A DNA stretch of 5,780 nt from Dehalococcoidia bacterium (GCA_020344295.1 CP070819.1:202705-208484); one strand, 5' to 3'. Counted from the first letter of the stretch, positions 1 through 5,294 are shown. Numbers and translations: made by a program. Notes: generated from the letters alone by a model not told the origin.

Positions 1-61
1 CATAGCGTAGTTCATCTCCGGGCTCTATGGCATCACAGAGAAGTCGTGATACTGAGATCAT
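1..61 (-). CDS. N-terminus of a radical SAM protein (AhbC/NirJ-like start), cut by the window edge
   Basis: Only the first 20 codons are present, read leftward from an ATG at 59-61; the gene continues beyond base 1. The peptide starts MISVSRLLCD and continues with EPGDELRY. This resembles the opening I remember for radical SAM enzymes of the heme-pathway type (AhbC, 12,18-didecarboxysiroheme deacetylase, and NirJ relatives), where a short 'MI-[S/G]-[V/I]-S-[K/R]-L' start and a 'P-[G/S]-D-x-LRYG' element precede the CX3CX2C motif. That motif lies outside the window, so the enzyme class is inferred from the N-terminus alone. The ribosome binding site is weak (GGTGGG, about 11 bases before the ATG). 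The gene is divergent from the radical SAM gene at 520, sharing a 458-base control region. It could also belong to another radical SAM subfamily with the same N-terminus, or be a chance reading. Confidence 0.55.
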   Translation of the reverse strand, partial: MISVSRLLCDAIEPGDELRY

Positions 62-134
62 GGTAATTAATTCCCACCGAAAACACTGGCTGGATTCCGG
101 CCGCTGATAGTTATACTACGCTCCTCCACTCTTA

Positions 135-163
135 ATTATAGCCGCTATGTGAATTAAAAACAC
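135..163 (-). promoter_or_regulatory. Weak candidate promoter for the left-edge radical SAM gene
   Basis: On the minus strand a perfect TATAAT lies at 135-140. At 17 bases spacing the -35 position (158-163) reads GTGTTT, a poor match to TTGACA. The -10 is partly embedded in an 11-base near-palindrome (ATAGC-C-GCTAT, 138-148), which might be an operator. This is suggestive only; a leader of about 65 bases to the ATG at 61 would follow. Confidence 0.28.
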
Positions 164-220
164 TCCCGAGCGAATCATCATACATTAGCGAAGCTCTAAC
201 AACCAAATCGTACGCCTTTA

Positions 221-251
221 TTGACCGGGCAGGCAGAGAAATGTCTATAAA
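221..251 (+). promoter_or_regulatory. Upstream candidate promoter, long spacer
   Basis: TTGACC (221-226) and TATAAA (246-251) are separated by 19 bases, longer than the ideal 17. Both hexamers match the sigma-70 consensus at five of six positions. It would act in tandem with the better-spaced promoter just downstream and point into the radical SAM gene at 520. Confidence 0.35.
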
Positions 252-271
252 ACAGCCTCATTTGTTTCCAT

Positions 272-300
272 TTGACAGAAGGTGTTAAAAGTGATACAAA
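272..300 (+). promoter_or_regulatory. Sigma-70-like promoter for the 441-residue radical SAM gene
   Basis: A perfect TTGACA (272-277), a 17-base spacer and TACAAA (295-300, four of six matches to TATAAT) form a good vegetative promoter. Transcription would start near 307, leaving a leader of about 210 bases before the ATG at 520. That leader is unusually long and rich in hairpins. Confidence 0.55.
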
Positions 301-308
301 TGCTTCTT

Positions 309-426
309 GGAGGGTGCTCCTGCTAAAAACAACTCCTGCTCGTTAGTAAACTCCCTCGATAGAGGGGCCACCGTATTGGGTCTACGACCCATCTTCAGTG
401 CATAGCGAAGGTATTTCTCTTCGCTA
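309..426 (+). promoter_or_regulatory. Structured 5' leader with a series of hairpins
   Basis: Four inverted repeats follow one another: GGAG/CTCC (309-320), CCCTC-GATA-GAGGG (353-366, plus a U-G closing pair), TGGGTC-TAC-GACCCA (377-391) and an 8-base stem TAGCGAAG/CTTCGCTA around an 8-base loop (403-426). None is followed by a U tract, so they are not ordinary terminators. CTCCCT at 351-356, part of the second hairpin, is also complementary to AGGGAG at 500-505 in the ribosome binding site and at 473-478. An alternative fold could therefore mask translation initiation. The hairpins are seen directly; a regulatory role is inference, and I do not recognise any described riboswitch. Confidence 0.4.
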
Positions 427-519
427 ATTACCAGGCACACGTAGACTATTAATACCACGAAATCATAAAACCAGGGAGGATAAGAGTTCCTCAGGAAAAA
501 GGGAGGAGGAGGCTTCGCC

Positions 520-1845
520 ATGGCAGTAGAGAAACAGGTCGATCAATATAGCGAGGGGGAAAAAGGTAAAGGGTTCATCGATGAACTGTGTCAGCGATTT
601 CCTGATATTCCCCGCAGCATCGTTACCAAGTCGGACGTTTTGCGCAACGGCACCCGTTTCACGCCGTTGCTACATGAGGTCGGGCAGCAGAGTTTCCCAC
701 ATTTCCTGATCTGGAATCCGGACCACGTATGGAACCCGGACCTCAAGAGTGTGGAGAGGGGACAGATTATTACTGTGCCGTGGAAGTTCGACCTCTCCGA
801 TGGTACCCCTGTCGTTATCCGTTTCGATCAGGACAGTCCCTATGAGATCACACGGCAGGAAGACGGCCGGCTATCGCTGACAAGAGATGGTGAGGTAATC
901 GAAGAGGTTAGCTTCGAACCGGCAACGGAGTGGTTGTATAAAAACACTTCCAACGGTACGCTTATGACCTCGGTATTCATGTCATGGTCGCGACTGGGGC
1001 TACTTGCGTGCGCACTCCGTTATTGCGAGTACACCAAGACCGGCGATCAGTGTGTATACTGCTGCCTTGACTCCAGCATCGGGGAGTTCAAGGATAGCGG
1101 GTTCCAGTACACGATGGCCCTTCAACCCGAGGACGCAGCGGAAACCTACAGGGCCGCTCAGGAAGAAGTGGGCTTTATCGAGAGCGTTTCAATGACAGGT
1201 GGGAGCCTGCGTAACACAAATAAGGAGATGGAGCATTACGTAGCAATTTTCGGCGCCCTGGACAAGGTACGCAAGGAGATGGGTAAGCCCACCTGGTTTG
1301 CGGGGTGTATGACCGCCAGACCAGATCTACCCTTACTGCGAGAGCTGCGGGCAGCTGGACTGGATACCATTGCCCCTAACATGGATTGCTGGGAGGAGTC
1401 TCTATGGCCGGAGATCGTACCCGGGAAACACAAATATGTCGGCAGGGACTACTGGATCGACTGCCTCACTAAAAGCTTGGATATATTTGGAAAGGGCAGA
1501 GTAGCGAGTGTATTTGTTGTGGGACCCGAGATGGCAGCATCCACCGGGTTCAAGAGGGAGGAGGATGGTATAGCCTCATGGACCAGATGCTTTGAGTGGC
1601 TTCTGGAGAGAGATATCATACCCGCGACGAGCCAATGGCAGGTAGAGGTCGGCTCACCCTGGAGCGACCGTGTCCCTCCCTCCACAGATTACTTCCTCTC
1701 CATTGGACGCGCACGGCACCAGTTGATGGAGAGCACGGGGATGCATAAGATCATGCACCACAACTACTACAAGAACGCTGCCTGGAGCACGGATGTTGAC
1801 TTCCGCCGCCTGGCAGGAGGCTGCCGGTGTGATAACTGCAGATAG
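520..1845 (+). CDS. Radical SAM enzyme of unknown substrate, non-canonical cysteine spacing
   Basis: This is a 441-residue protein of an uncharacterised radical SAM family. Instead of CX3CX2C it has C164-x4-C169-x8-C178-x2-C181 followed by C182. The pattern recalls the C-x4-C-x9-C-x2/3-C layout of the ELP3 and YhcC groups and would hold the [4Fe-4S] cluster that splits S-adenosylmethionine. T226-G227-G228-S229 sits where the SAM-binding GGE motif is expected. About 160 residues precede the core, probably a family-specific domain. The protein ends in a CxCxxC triad (C435, C437, C440), a possible second cluster or metal site. The start is fixed by GGGAGGAGGAGG at 501-512, seven bases before the ATG. 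No signal peptide or membrane segment is visible, so it should be cytosolic. It stands alone on its strand, convergent with the ABM-domain gene. A decayed paralogue lies at 3047-3150. The substrate is unknown. Confidence 0.85.
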   Translation: MAVEKQVDQYSEGEKGKGFIDELCQRFPDIPRSIVTKSDVLRNGTRFTPLLHEVGQQSFPHFLIWNPDHVWNPDLKSVERGQIITVPWKFDLSDGTPVVIRFDQDSPYEITRQEDGRLSLTRDGEVIEEVSFEPATEWLYKNTSNGTLMTSVFMSWSRLGLLACALRYCEYTKTGDQCVYCCLDSSIGEFKDSGFQYTMALQPEDAAETYRAAQEEVGFIESVSMTGGSLRNTNKEMEHYVAIFGALDKVRKEMGKPTWFAGCMTARPDLPLLRELRAAGLDTIAPNMDCWEESLWPEIVPGKHKYVGRDYWIDCLTKSLDIFGKGRVASVFVVGPEMAASTGFKREEDGIASWTRCFEWLLERDIIPATSQWQVEVGSPWSDRVPPSTDYFLSIGRARHQLMESTGMHKIMHHNYYKNAAWSTDVDFRRLAGGCRCDNCR

Positions 1846-1978
1846 ATGGTTGGCGATAGAAAGGGGATACTGAGGAATCACTGTAACCGAATGCGGTCCT
1901 CATCCCTGTCCGCGCAGAGCGCAATCATGAAATCAGAGATGCCCTGAATAGATCAGTCGAGAGTTCTATAGAACCACA
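1846..1978. other. Convergent gap between the radical SAM and ABM-domain genes
   Basis: Two genes end facing each other across 133 bases. The gap contains a perfect 12-base palindrome GTTCTATAGAAC (1963-1974) and a small GCGC-AGA-GCGC hairpin (1912-1922). Neither has a U tract, so no confident rho-independent terminator can be called for either strand. Confidence 0.4.
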
Positions 1979-2287
1979 TCAGATCGGCCAAGTGCTGGCT
2001 TCCCAGATAAAGCTGAAGCTGGATGCCTTCTCAGGAGCAACCAGCAGAGGTTCTAACTTGCGGGTAATCTCCTGACGCTCGGGGCTAGCCTCCCACGTTT
2101 TCCACAGATCGACATGGAGCCAGGTACTCAGAACCAACCACAGCGATGGATCATCTACAGACCTGAGGGTCTCGCCGGACACATAGCCACGCTGCTGTAC
2201 TGCGTTGGTTCTCAGCTCCACCAGCAGGCTCTCCAATTCTGCCTCCTTATTTGGTTTGCATCGCCTTTCGATAATTATCTTCACCAT
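1979..2287 (-). CDS. Antibiotic biosynthesis monooxygenase (ABM) domain protein
   Basis: This 102-residue protein has the layout of the dimeric alpha/beta-barrel ABM superfamily. A first strand (VKIIIERRC) is followed by a helix with 'KEAELESLLVELR', a 'GYVSGETL' strand-turn, the 'LWLVLSTW' strand and the 'WKTWEASPER' helix, and a final strand ends at 'FSFIWEAS'. The family includes small cofactor-free or heme-handling monooxygenases and many proteins of unknown role, so the reaction cannot be assigned. Six extra codons precede the chosen ATG (to 2305), but TGGAG at 2296-2300, eight bases upstream, supports the start at 2287. It lies 50 bases behind the Cys-rich gene at 2338-2898, probably in one transcript. 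There is no signal peptide. It is about the usual length for a single ABM domain. Confidence 0.8.
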   Translation of the reverse strand: MVKIIIERRCKPNKEAELESLLVELRTNAVQQRGYVSGETLRSVDDPSLWLVLSTWLHVDLWKTWEASPERQEITRKLEPLLVAPEKASSFSFIWEASTWPI

Positions 2288-2295
2288 TTTCGCAA

Positions 2296-2300
2296 CTCCA
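2296..2300 (-). promoter_or_regulatory. Ribosome binding site deciding the ABM-protein start
   Basis: TGGAG on the minus strand lies eight bases before the ATG at 2285-2287. The upstream alternative ATG at 2303-2305 has no purine-rich sequence in front of it. Confidence 0.5.
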
Positions 2301-2337
2301 GTCATTTAGTGCATCGCTGACTGAACCAACGCCGAAC

Positions 2338-2898
2338 CTACTTGCTGGACTTCGAGCTATAGGCCGTGGGTTGGAAATGGTATCTGAATACGCAGTTCCG
2401 GGAGCCACTACTCAAAGTCTCCACCATCTCCCCCTCGACCGACTTCCCTGTCATCTCCTCGAAAGCTGTCCTGCAATAGTTAGTTGAGCAGACACACAAC
2501 TCAGGTCTGGGTTCGACGATACCGAGCCTGACCAGGATACACATGCATCCCCCATACGTATCCTGTATATCTGCATCCCAATAGACCGTGTCTCCTGCCC
2601 TTTGAAACCGCCTGTTGTGAGGTACCGTGCTATTTAACCATTCACAAGCACTCTCGATATCCAGTCCGGCAGGTGGTGTCCCCACAAACTCCTTAAAACC
2701 GTCATAGCAGGCCCTTCCCATCTCCTCCAGAACAGTGTTTCGTGCTTCCTCATCCAGCTTGAAGACTCCTTTCATGATGCCTCGTACTACCGATGGAAGC
2801 ACTTTGGGAGCAACCATCTCCTCGAATGTTCTAAGAACCTCCGGACCAACTTTTCCTTTGCTAACTTTGATCCCGAGTTTCTCCTCCATCTCCTGCAT
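2338..2898 (-). CDS. Cysteine-rich V4R/ATC-hydrolase-like protein (DUF6144-like)
   Basis: This is a 186-residue soluble protein. The N-terminal half is helical (residues 1-90). The C-terminal half carries a cysteine pattern: C118-x-C120, then C135-x-C137-x4-C142, then a 'GSRNCVFRYHF' end with C169. A 'GGCxC...GI(V/I)EPxPELCxCS' core with a final 'G-x-x-x-C-x-F' strand is what I recall from proteins annotated DUF6144 or L-2-amino-thiazoline-4-carboxylate hydrolase-like, distantly related to V4R small-molecule-binding domains. The subfamily is uncertain and no enzyme activity should be assumed. The clustered cysteines suggest metal, heme or thiol chemistry. The frame stays open to 2958, but AAGGAGGT at 2904-2911, five bases before the ATG, fixes the start at 2898. 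Its own strong promoter is at 3012-3040, and the ABM gene follows 50 bases downstream. Confidence 0.72.
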   Translation of the reverse strand: MQEMEEKLGIKVSKGKVGPEVLRTFEEMVAPKVLPSVVRGIMKGVFKLDEEARNTVLEEMGRACYDGFKEFVGTPPAGLDIESACEWLNSTVPHNRRFQRAGDTVYWDADIQDTYGGCMCILVRLGIVEPRPELCVCSTNYCRTAFEEMTGKSVEGEMVETLSSGSRNCVFRYHFQPTAYSSKSSK

Positions 2899-2903
2899 CT
2901 TCA

Positions 2904-2911
2904 ACCTCCTT
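2904..2911 (-). promoter_or_regulatory. Strong ribosome binding site fixing the Cys-rich gene start
   Basis: AAGGAGGT on the minus strand ends five bases before the ATG at 2896-2898. This near-perfect anti-16S match overrules the 20 extra upstream codons of the open frame. Confidence 0.8.
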
Positions 2912-3011
2912 TTTAAATGACTTTGTTCAGGCCATACATCAGGTGAATCCGTAAACACAATTCATGAACTAAGCCCTATTCCAGTTAATGCTCAGCAGTA
3001 GAATGACATTC

Positions 3012-3040
3012 TGTATATACCTAGGGCAACGAATTGTCAA
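3012..3040 (-). promoter_or_regulatory. Near-consensus promoter for the Cys-rich/ABM unit
   Basis: On the minus strand a perfect TTGACA (3035-3040) is followed after 17 bases by TATACA (3012-3017). The overlapping TATATA at 15 bases is a less well spaced alternative. Transcription would start near 3005, giving a leader of about 107 bases. It separates this two-gene unit from the broken gene upstream and abuts the plus-strand radical SAM remnant that begins near 3047. Confidence 0.6.
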
Positions 3041-3046
3041 GTAGTG

Positions 3047-3150
3047 ACGAAAATAGGAAGGTTGCAAGTAAAGGGGCCCGAGATACGAGCATCAATCGGG
3101 TTCAAGTGCCAGGAGAATGAGATAGCATCATGGGCGAGGTACTTTGGCCA
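3047..3150 (+). pseudogene. Remnant of a radical SAM paralogue
   Basis: A short plus-strand frame encodes a peptide that aligns with residues 335-358 of the radical SAM protein at 520-1845. Over the 24 codons 3074-3145 (versus 1522-1593) I count 15 identical residues, with shared GPE, GFK and IASW motifs, and about 55 of 72 identical bases. A few upstream residues (G-R) also match if a three-codon deletion is allowed. Neither the N-terminal iron-sulfur half nor the C-terminal half is present: the frame stops by 3250, and the residues after 3150 match only doubtfully. It lacks a credible start and the cluster cysteines, so it cannot be an enzyme. It is the only other plus-strand coding trace in the window. 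It is most simply a nearly deleted paralogue or a partial duplication. Confidence 0.75.
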
Positions 3151-3158
3151 TCGACAGC

Positions 3159-3776
3159 CTAACTTACATGTTGTGAGTCCCAGTACAGGCACGGGTGAAC
3201 CTCATACTGTGCCAGGCCGGTATACAGCGAACGCTGTGTGCAGGGACTGATTAATCCGCACCTCACCATAAAGTCAATGGTATCGTGCATATCTATTTTT
3301 ATGTTAAGTACAGAACAGGTTTCCTGCATATCCCCGACATCGAACTTGCCTCTGGGGGCGGCCATTCTTAAAGCGTTCAGCAGCAGACTCACCTCCCCTT
3401 CGTCAATGACACCGGACTCCTTCAGGCACTCACCCGCAGCATAAATAAAGCTCCACTCTCCAGTCTCTTTCGCAGCCTGCACAGCGGATCTAACGACCTT
3501 GGGCAGGTAATATCTCTCCCCCACACCAAGGGTCAATACCCTATCCCCCTAGGCGGAGCCACCCAGCGATTTCAGCGGCAGCAGTAGCCTCTCCTCATAG
3601 GCGAGAAGGATTGTATCATCCCTAAATTCGGGGGGGATGTCAATATCTTCATAAGTCATACTCTCGTCGCAGCACCCCAGGGAGAGCAATATGGACAGAT
3701 TGTGGGAGCCCTCATCACCGAATCTGCTGTTTAACGCTTCCTTAATTCTTAACAACTCCTGGCTGAGTGCCCGCAT
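3159..3776 (-). pseudogene. Gene of about 205 codons interrupted by an in-frame TAG
   Basis: Two minus-strand open stretches lie in the same frame and are separated only by an amber codon at 3549-3551. The first is 75 residues (3549-3776, starting MRALSQELL). Reading through gives 'LGGSA-stop-GDRVLTLG', then a further region of about 125 residues with 'GERYYLPKVV' and 'ETGEWSFIYA' and ending '...HPCLYW' plus a few residues. I recall related hypothetical proteins with an 'AYEERLL(I/L)P...SAW-x-DR(V/I)L' passage, so a TGG (Trp) to TAG change is likely; that is from memory. A restart at TTG (3534-3536) behind AGGGGGA is conceivable, and two separate polypeptides cannot be excluded. Function is unknown; the N-terminal part is mostly helical with a CC pair. 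The ribosome binding site is weak (AAGG, ten bases before the ATG). It is the last member of the unit starting at 5285. Confidence 0.65.
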
Positions 3777-3786
3777 AATAAAAACC

Positions 3787-3864
3787 TTAATAACAGAGGT
3801 TCAGCATTTCATCATTATTGAGCTCTTCAGTGCCCAGAATGGAATATAACGCTTCTAATATCAT
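3787..3864 (-). CDS. Possible small ORF of 25 codons
   Basis: Between the DinB-fold gene and the broken gene, an ATG at 3862-3864 opens 25 codons (MILEALYSIL, then a Glu/Asn-rich end and LNLCY) stopped by TAA. The TAA runs into the AAGG that serves the next gene, so translational coupling is possible. No good ribosome binding site precedes it. The same frame is open further upstream, overlapping the end of the DinB-fold gene. The peptide looks like an amphipathic helix ('LEALYSILG') of the sort that opens V4R/ATC-hydrolase-like proteins, so it may be the stub of another decayed gene. It could equally be chance. Confidence 0.25.
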   Translation of the reverse strand: MILEALYSILGTEELNNDEMLNLCY

Positions 3865-3907
3865 CTTTACGGCTGTAAGATATAATTGCTGCCCGCACCC
3901 CCGAAGG

Positions 3908-4450
3908 TTATCCTATGCTATCTGTGATATCCAGCCAACCGGCGCCCTGCAACAGCCCGCGTACATAGGCCACCTGGCCCGCATGCTGCAGGTCGTCGCT
4001 GAGAACGCTGACAAGCCTCACTCCCACGGTGGGAAGCGGCTGGAACCAGGGCTCGTTGAGCTCACGATCGAGTTCCGCTTCCGACAGGGAGCTGATGTAA
4101 CGCCTGGTCCGCTCCAGAACAGCTACATAGTAGTCCACCAGGGTCTGTGCATCGGGCGACCGAAAAGCCGCTACCTGTTCAGGAGTATGGCCCCACCCGA
4201 TGTCTTTGGGATCAGCGGGGCGGTTGAACCTAGCATGCCATCCATCCACGATCCAGAGCTGCTCCTCACCCATAAGGTCGGCAACATTGTCGTCCTGTAC
4301 CCGGGTCAGGTGCCAGGCCAGCCAGCCCATACTGTTGCAGTCCGGACGCGGCTGCTGGTTCAGATCATCCACGGTCAGCCCCTTCAGCGAAACCTCGAGT
4401 ATCTCCCGTACACGTCCATAACCGTCCAGCACCAGCTCTCTCCACTCCAT
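3908..4450 (-). CDS. DinB / maleylpyruvate isomerase-fold protein
   Basis: This 180-residue protein has the four-helix DinB-like metalloprotein fold. The family's metal triad is visible: H47 in 'LAWHLTRVQDD', and D152-x3-H156 in 'SDDLQHAGQVAYVRG'. This corresponds to the His...Glu/Asp-x3-His ligands of the mycothiol-dependent maleylpyruvate isomerase type rather than the H...H-x3-H of classical DinB. Members transfer or isomerise using low-molecular-weight thiols, but the partner thiol and substrate here are unknown. The frame is open to 4522. GGAGGAGG at 4456-4463, five bases before the ATG, places the start at 4450. It lies 68 bases downstream of the DUF3795 gene on the same strand, probably co-transcribed. 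Length is normal, with no sign of damage. Confidence 0.82.
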   Translation of the reverse strand: MEWRELVLDGYGRVREILEVSLKGLTVDDLNQQPRPDCNSMGWLAWHLTRVQDDNVADLMGEEQLWIVDGWHARFNRPADPKDIGWGHTPEQVAAFRSPDAQTLVDYYVAVLERTRRYISSLSEAELDRELNEPWFQPLPTVGVRLVSVLSDDLQHAGQVAYVRGLLQGAGWLDITDSIG

Positions 4451-4455
4451 GATTG

Positions 4456-4463
4456 CCTCCTCC
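4456..4463 (-). promoter_or_regulatory. Ribosome binding site deciding the DinB-fold gene start
   Basis: GGAGGAGG on the minus strand lies five bases before the ATG at 4448-4450. The earlier in-frame start at 4522 would overlap the last codons of the DUF3795 gene, and its extra 24 residues do not look like the DinB fold. Confidence 0.7.
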
Positions 4464-4518
4464 ACATTATGTATGGATCCGCAATCGCCGAGTTCATAAT
4501 CCTGGCCGCGATCTATTC

Positions 4519-4968
4519 TCAATCGAGGTCAACCGGCTCTTTGCAGTTGCGGCACCTCTGCGCGCCCCGGAACAGCTTGTAGCCGCAGTGGGGGCAAATA
4601 TACCGTTTCTCCTCCTCCTCCATCCACATCTCAGTTCCGTGCTCCCTCCAGAAAGGAATCGCCCGCAGTATCACCTTCTTCCCCACCGGCAGGGGGAAAT
4701 CCTCGATATAGCTGCAGGGGAAATCGGTGCATTGGTGGCACCCCTCTATTCCTTTGTCGGATGTGCACGTTTTAATGGCACAGGTTTGACAGTAGAAGAA
4801 CGGCTCGTCGGAGAGGCACCCTTCGCATTTTATTTCATCGACGCCTACGTTGTATACCTGCGTCAGCCTCTCCTTGAATTTCAGGTTATTGTCACGGTGT
4901 GCAATCAGGATGCCGCATACTCCGCAGTACAGTCCGCACGGTGCGGCAAGCTCCTTCCTTGTATCCAT
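4519..4968 (-). CDS. DUF3795 cysteine-rich protein with C-terminal zinc ribbon
   Basis: This 149-residue protein contains 15 cysteines. The N-terminus has the DUF3795 signature 'PCGLYCGVCG' (C11, C15, C18), followed by 'KCEGC', 'YCQTCAIKTC' and 'GCHQCTDFPC', the regular Cys pairs of this family. After an acidic linker the C-terminus adds a rubredoxin-like zinc ribbon, C125-x2-C128 and C139-x2-C142. DUF3795 proteins are common in anaerobic bacteria and archaea; their function is undetermined and the cysteines are expected to bind zinc or iron-sulfur clusters. The start is firm: GAGGAGGT at 4973-4980 lies four bases before the ATG. It sits 44 bases behind the small gene at 5013-5285 and 68 bases before the DinB-fold gene. 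It looks intact. Confidence 0.85.
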   Translation of the reverse strand: MDTRKELAAPCGLYCGVCGILIAHRDNNLKFKERLTQVYNVGVDEIKCEGCLSDEPFFYCQTCAIKTCTSDKGIEGCHQCTDFPCSYIEDFPLPVGKKVILRAIPFWREHGTEMWMEEEEKRYICPHCGYKLFRGAQRCRNCKEPVDLD

Positions 4969-5012
4969 TTACACCTCCTCACAGGTTATTAGCTTGACTT
5001 GCTAGAGGCATT

Positions 5013-5285
5013 TCATTCAGACCAGAAAGAGATATTCTCAATCCCATGCTGTCCCTTCAGCAGCTCAGCTATTTCCCTCTGCACTTCTTCTTCAACTGTC
5101 ATCTCCGTATCCATATACCCGATGACTTGAAGCAGGTTCGACGCCAGACCGCGGCCATCGCTATCTATCATGGCTGTTCCGCACACATACAGAACCTGTC
5201 TCCCATTGTAATCGAGCTCACACCATTGATAGTTGGGCAGCATGTCTCCATACCATTCTTCCCATTTTCGCTTGAATTCTTCCAC
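5013..5285 (-). CDS. Small protein of unknown function, first gene of its unit
   Basis: I do not recognise this 90-residue protein. It starts with a charged helix (VEEFKRKWEEWYGD), has a central beta-rich part with two cysteines ('QWCELDYNGRQVLYVCG'), and ends with an acidic helix ('EEEVQREIAELL') and 'ISFWSE'. There is no signal peptide or membrane segment. The frame allows a GTG at 5309, but GGGAGG at 5295-5300, nine bases before the GTG at 5283-5285, supports the shorter form. A good promoter at 5334-5362 would start transcription near 5327, leaving a leader of about 40 bases. That consistency is the main reason to accept it as a gene. The DUF3795 gene follows after 44 bases. Confidence 0.6.
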   Translation of the reverse strand: MEEFKRKWEEWYGDMLPNYQWCELDYNGRQVLYVCGTAMIDSDGRGLASNLLQVIGYMDTEMTVEEEVQREIAELLKGQHGIENISFWSE

Positions 5286-5294
5286 TTTGGTACG

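Larger units (their letters stand above)
62..519. other. Divergent intergenic control region with a structured leader
   Basis: This 458-base stretch separates two divergent radical SAM genes. It carries candidate promoters for both strands, listed separately, and downstream of the plus-strand promoters a roughly 210-base untranslated leader with short perfect hairpins. A reading frame on the minus strand covers 285-521. Its ATG overlaps the start of the plus gene, it has no ribosome binding site, and it matches no family I recognise, so I leave it out. I see no tRNA, insertion sequence end or known riboswitch consensus in it. Confidence 0.6.

Noticed and set aside
300..519. Known riboswitch (for example cobalamin or SAM class) in the leader
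   Set aside because: I looked for the conserved cobalamin box and the SAM-I core and did not find convincing matches; only generic hairpins are present.
285..521. Minus-strand 78-residue ORF overlapping the radical SAM start
   Set aside because: No ribosome binding site, no recognisable domain, and its start overlaps the well-supported plus-strand ATG and occupies that gene's leader. An internal start at a 'MGRRPNTV' stretch was considered but is not supported.
1963..1974. 12-base palindrome GTTCTATAGAAC as a bidirectional terminator
   Set aside because: The stem is short and A/T-centred with no loop and no U tract on either strand, so it is not a credible terminator; it may be a protein-binding site or chance.
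3549..3551. Pyrrolysine or other amber recoding at the in-frame TAG codons (3549-3551 and 5746-5748)
   Set aside because: TAG is used as an ordinary stop here: the intact radical SAM gene (1843-1845), the Cys-rich gene (2338-2340) and others end in TAG. No pyl genes are visible, and one of the two cases lies in a gene that is clearly damaged in other ways.
3818..4582. Plus-strand 254-residue ORF
   Set aside because: It is antisense to the DinB-fold gene and part of DUF3795, both of which have family motifs and strong ribosome binding sites. Its own product resembles no protein family.
4453..4992. Plus-strand 179-residue ORF
   Set aside because: Mirror frame of the DUF3795 gene, whose regular cysteine pattern and AGGAGG site establish the minus strand as coding.
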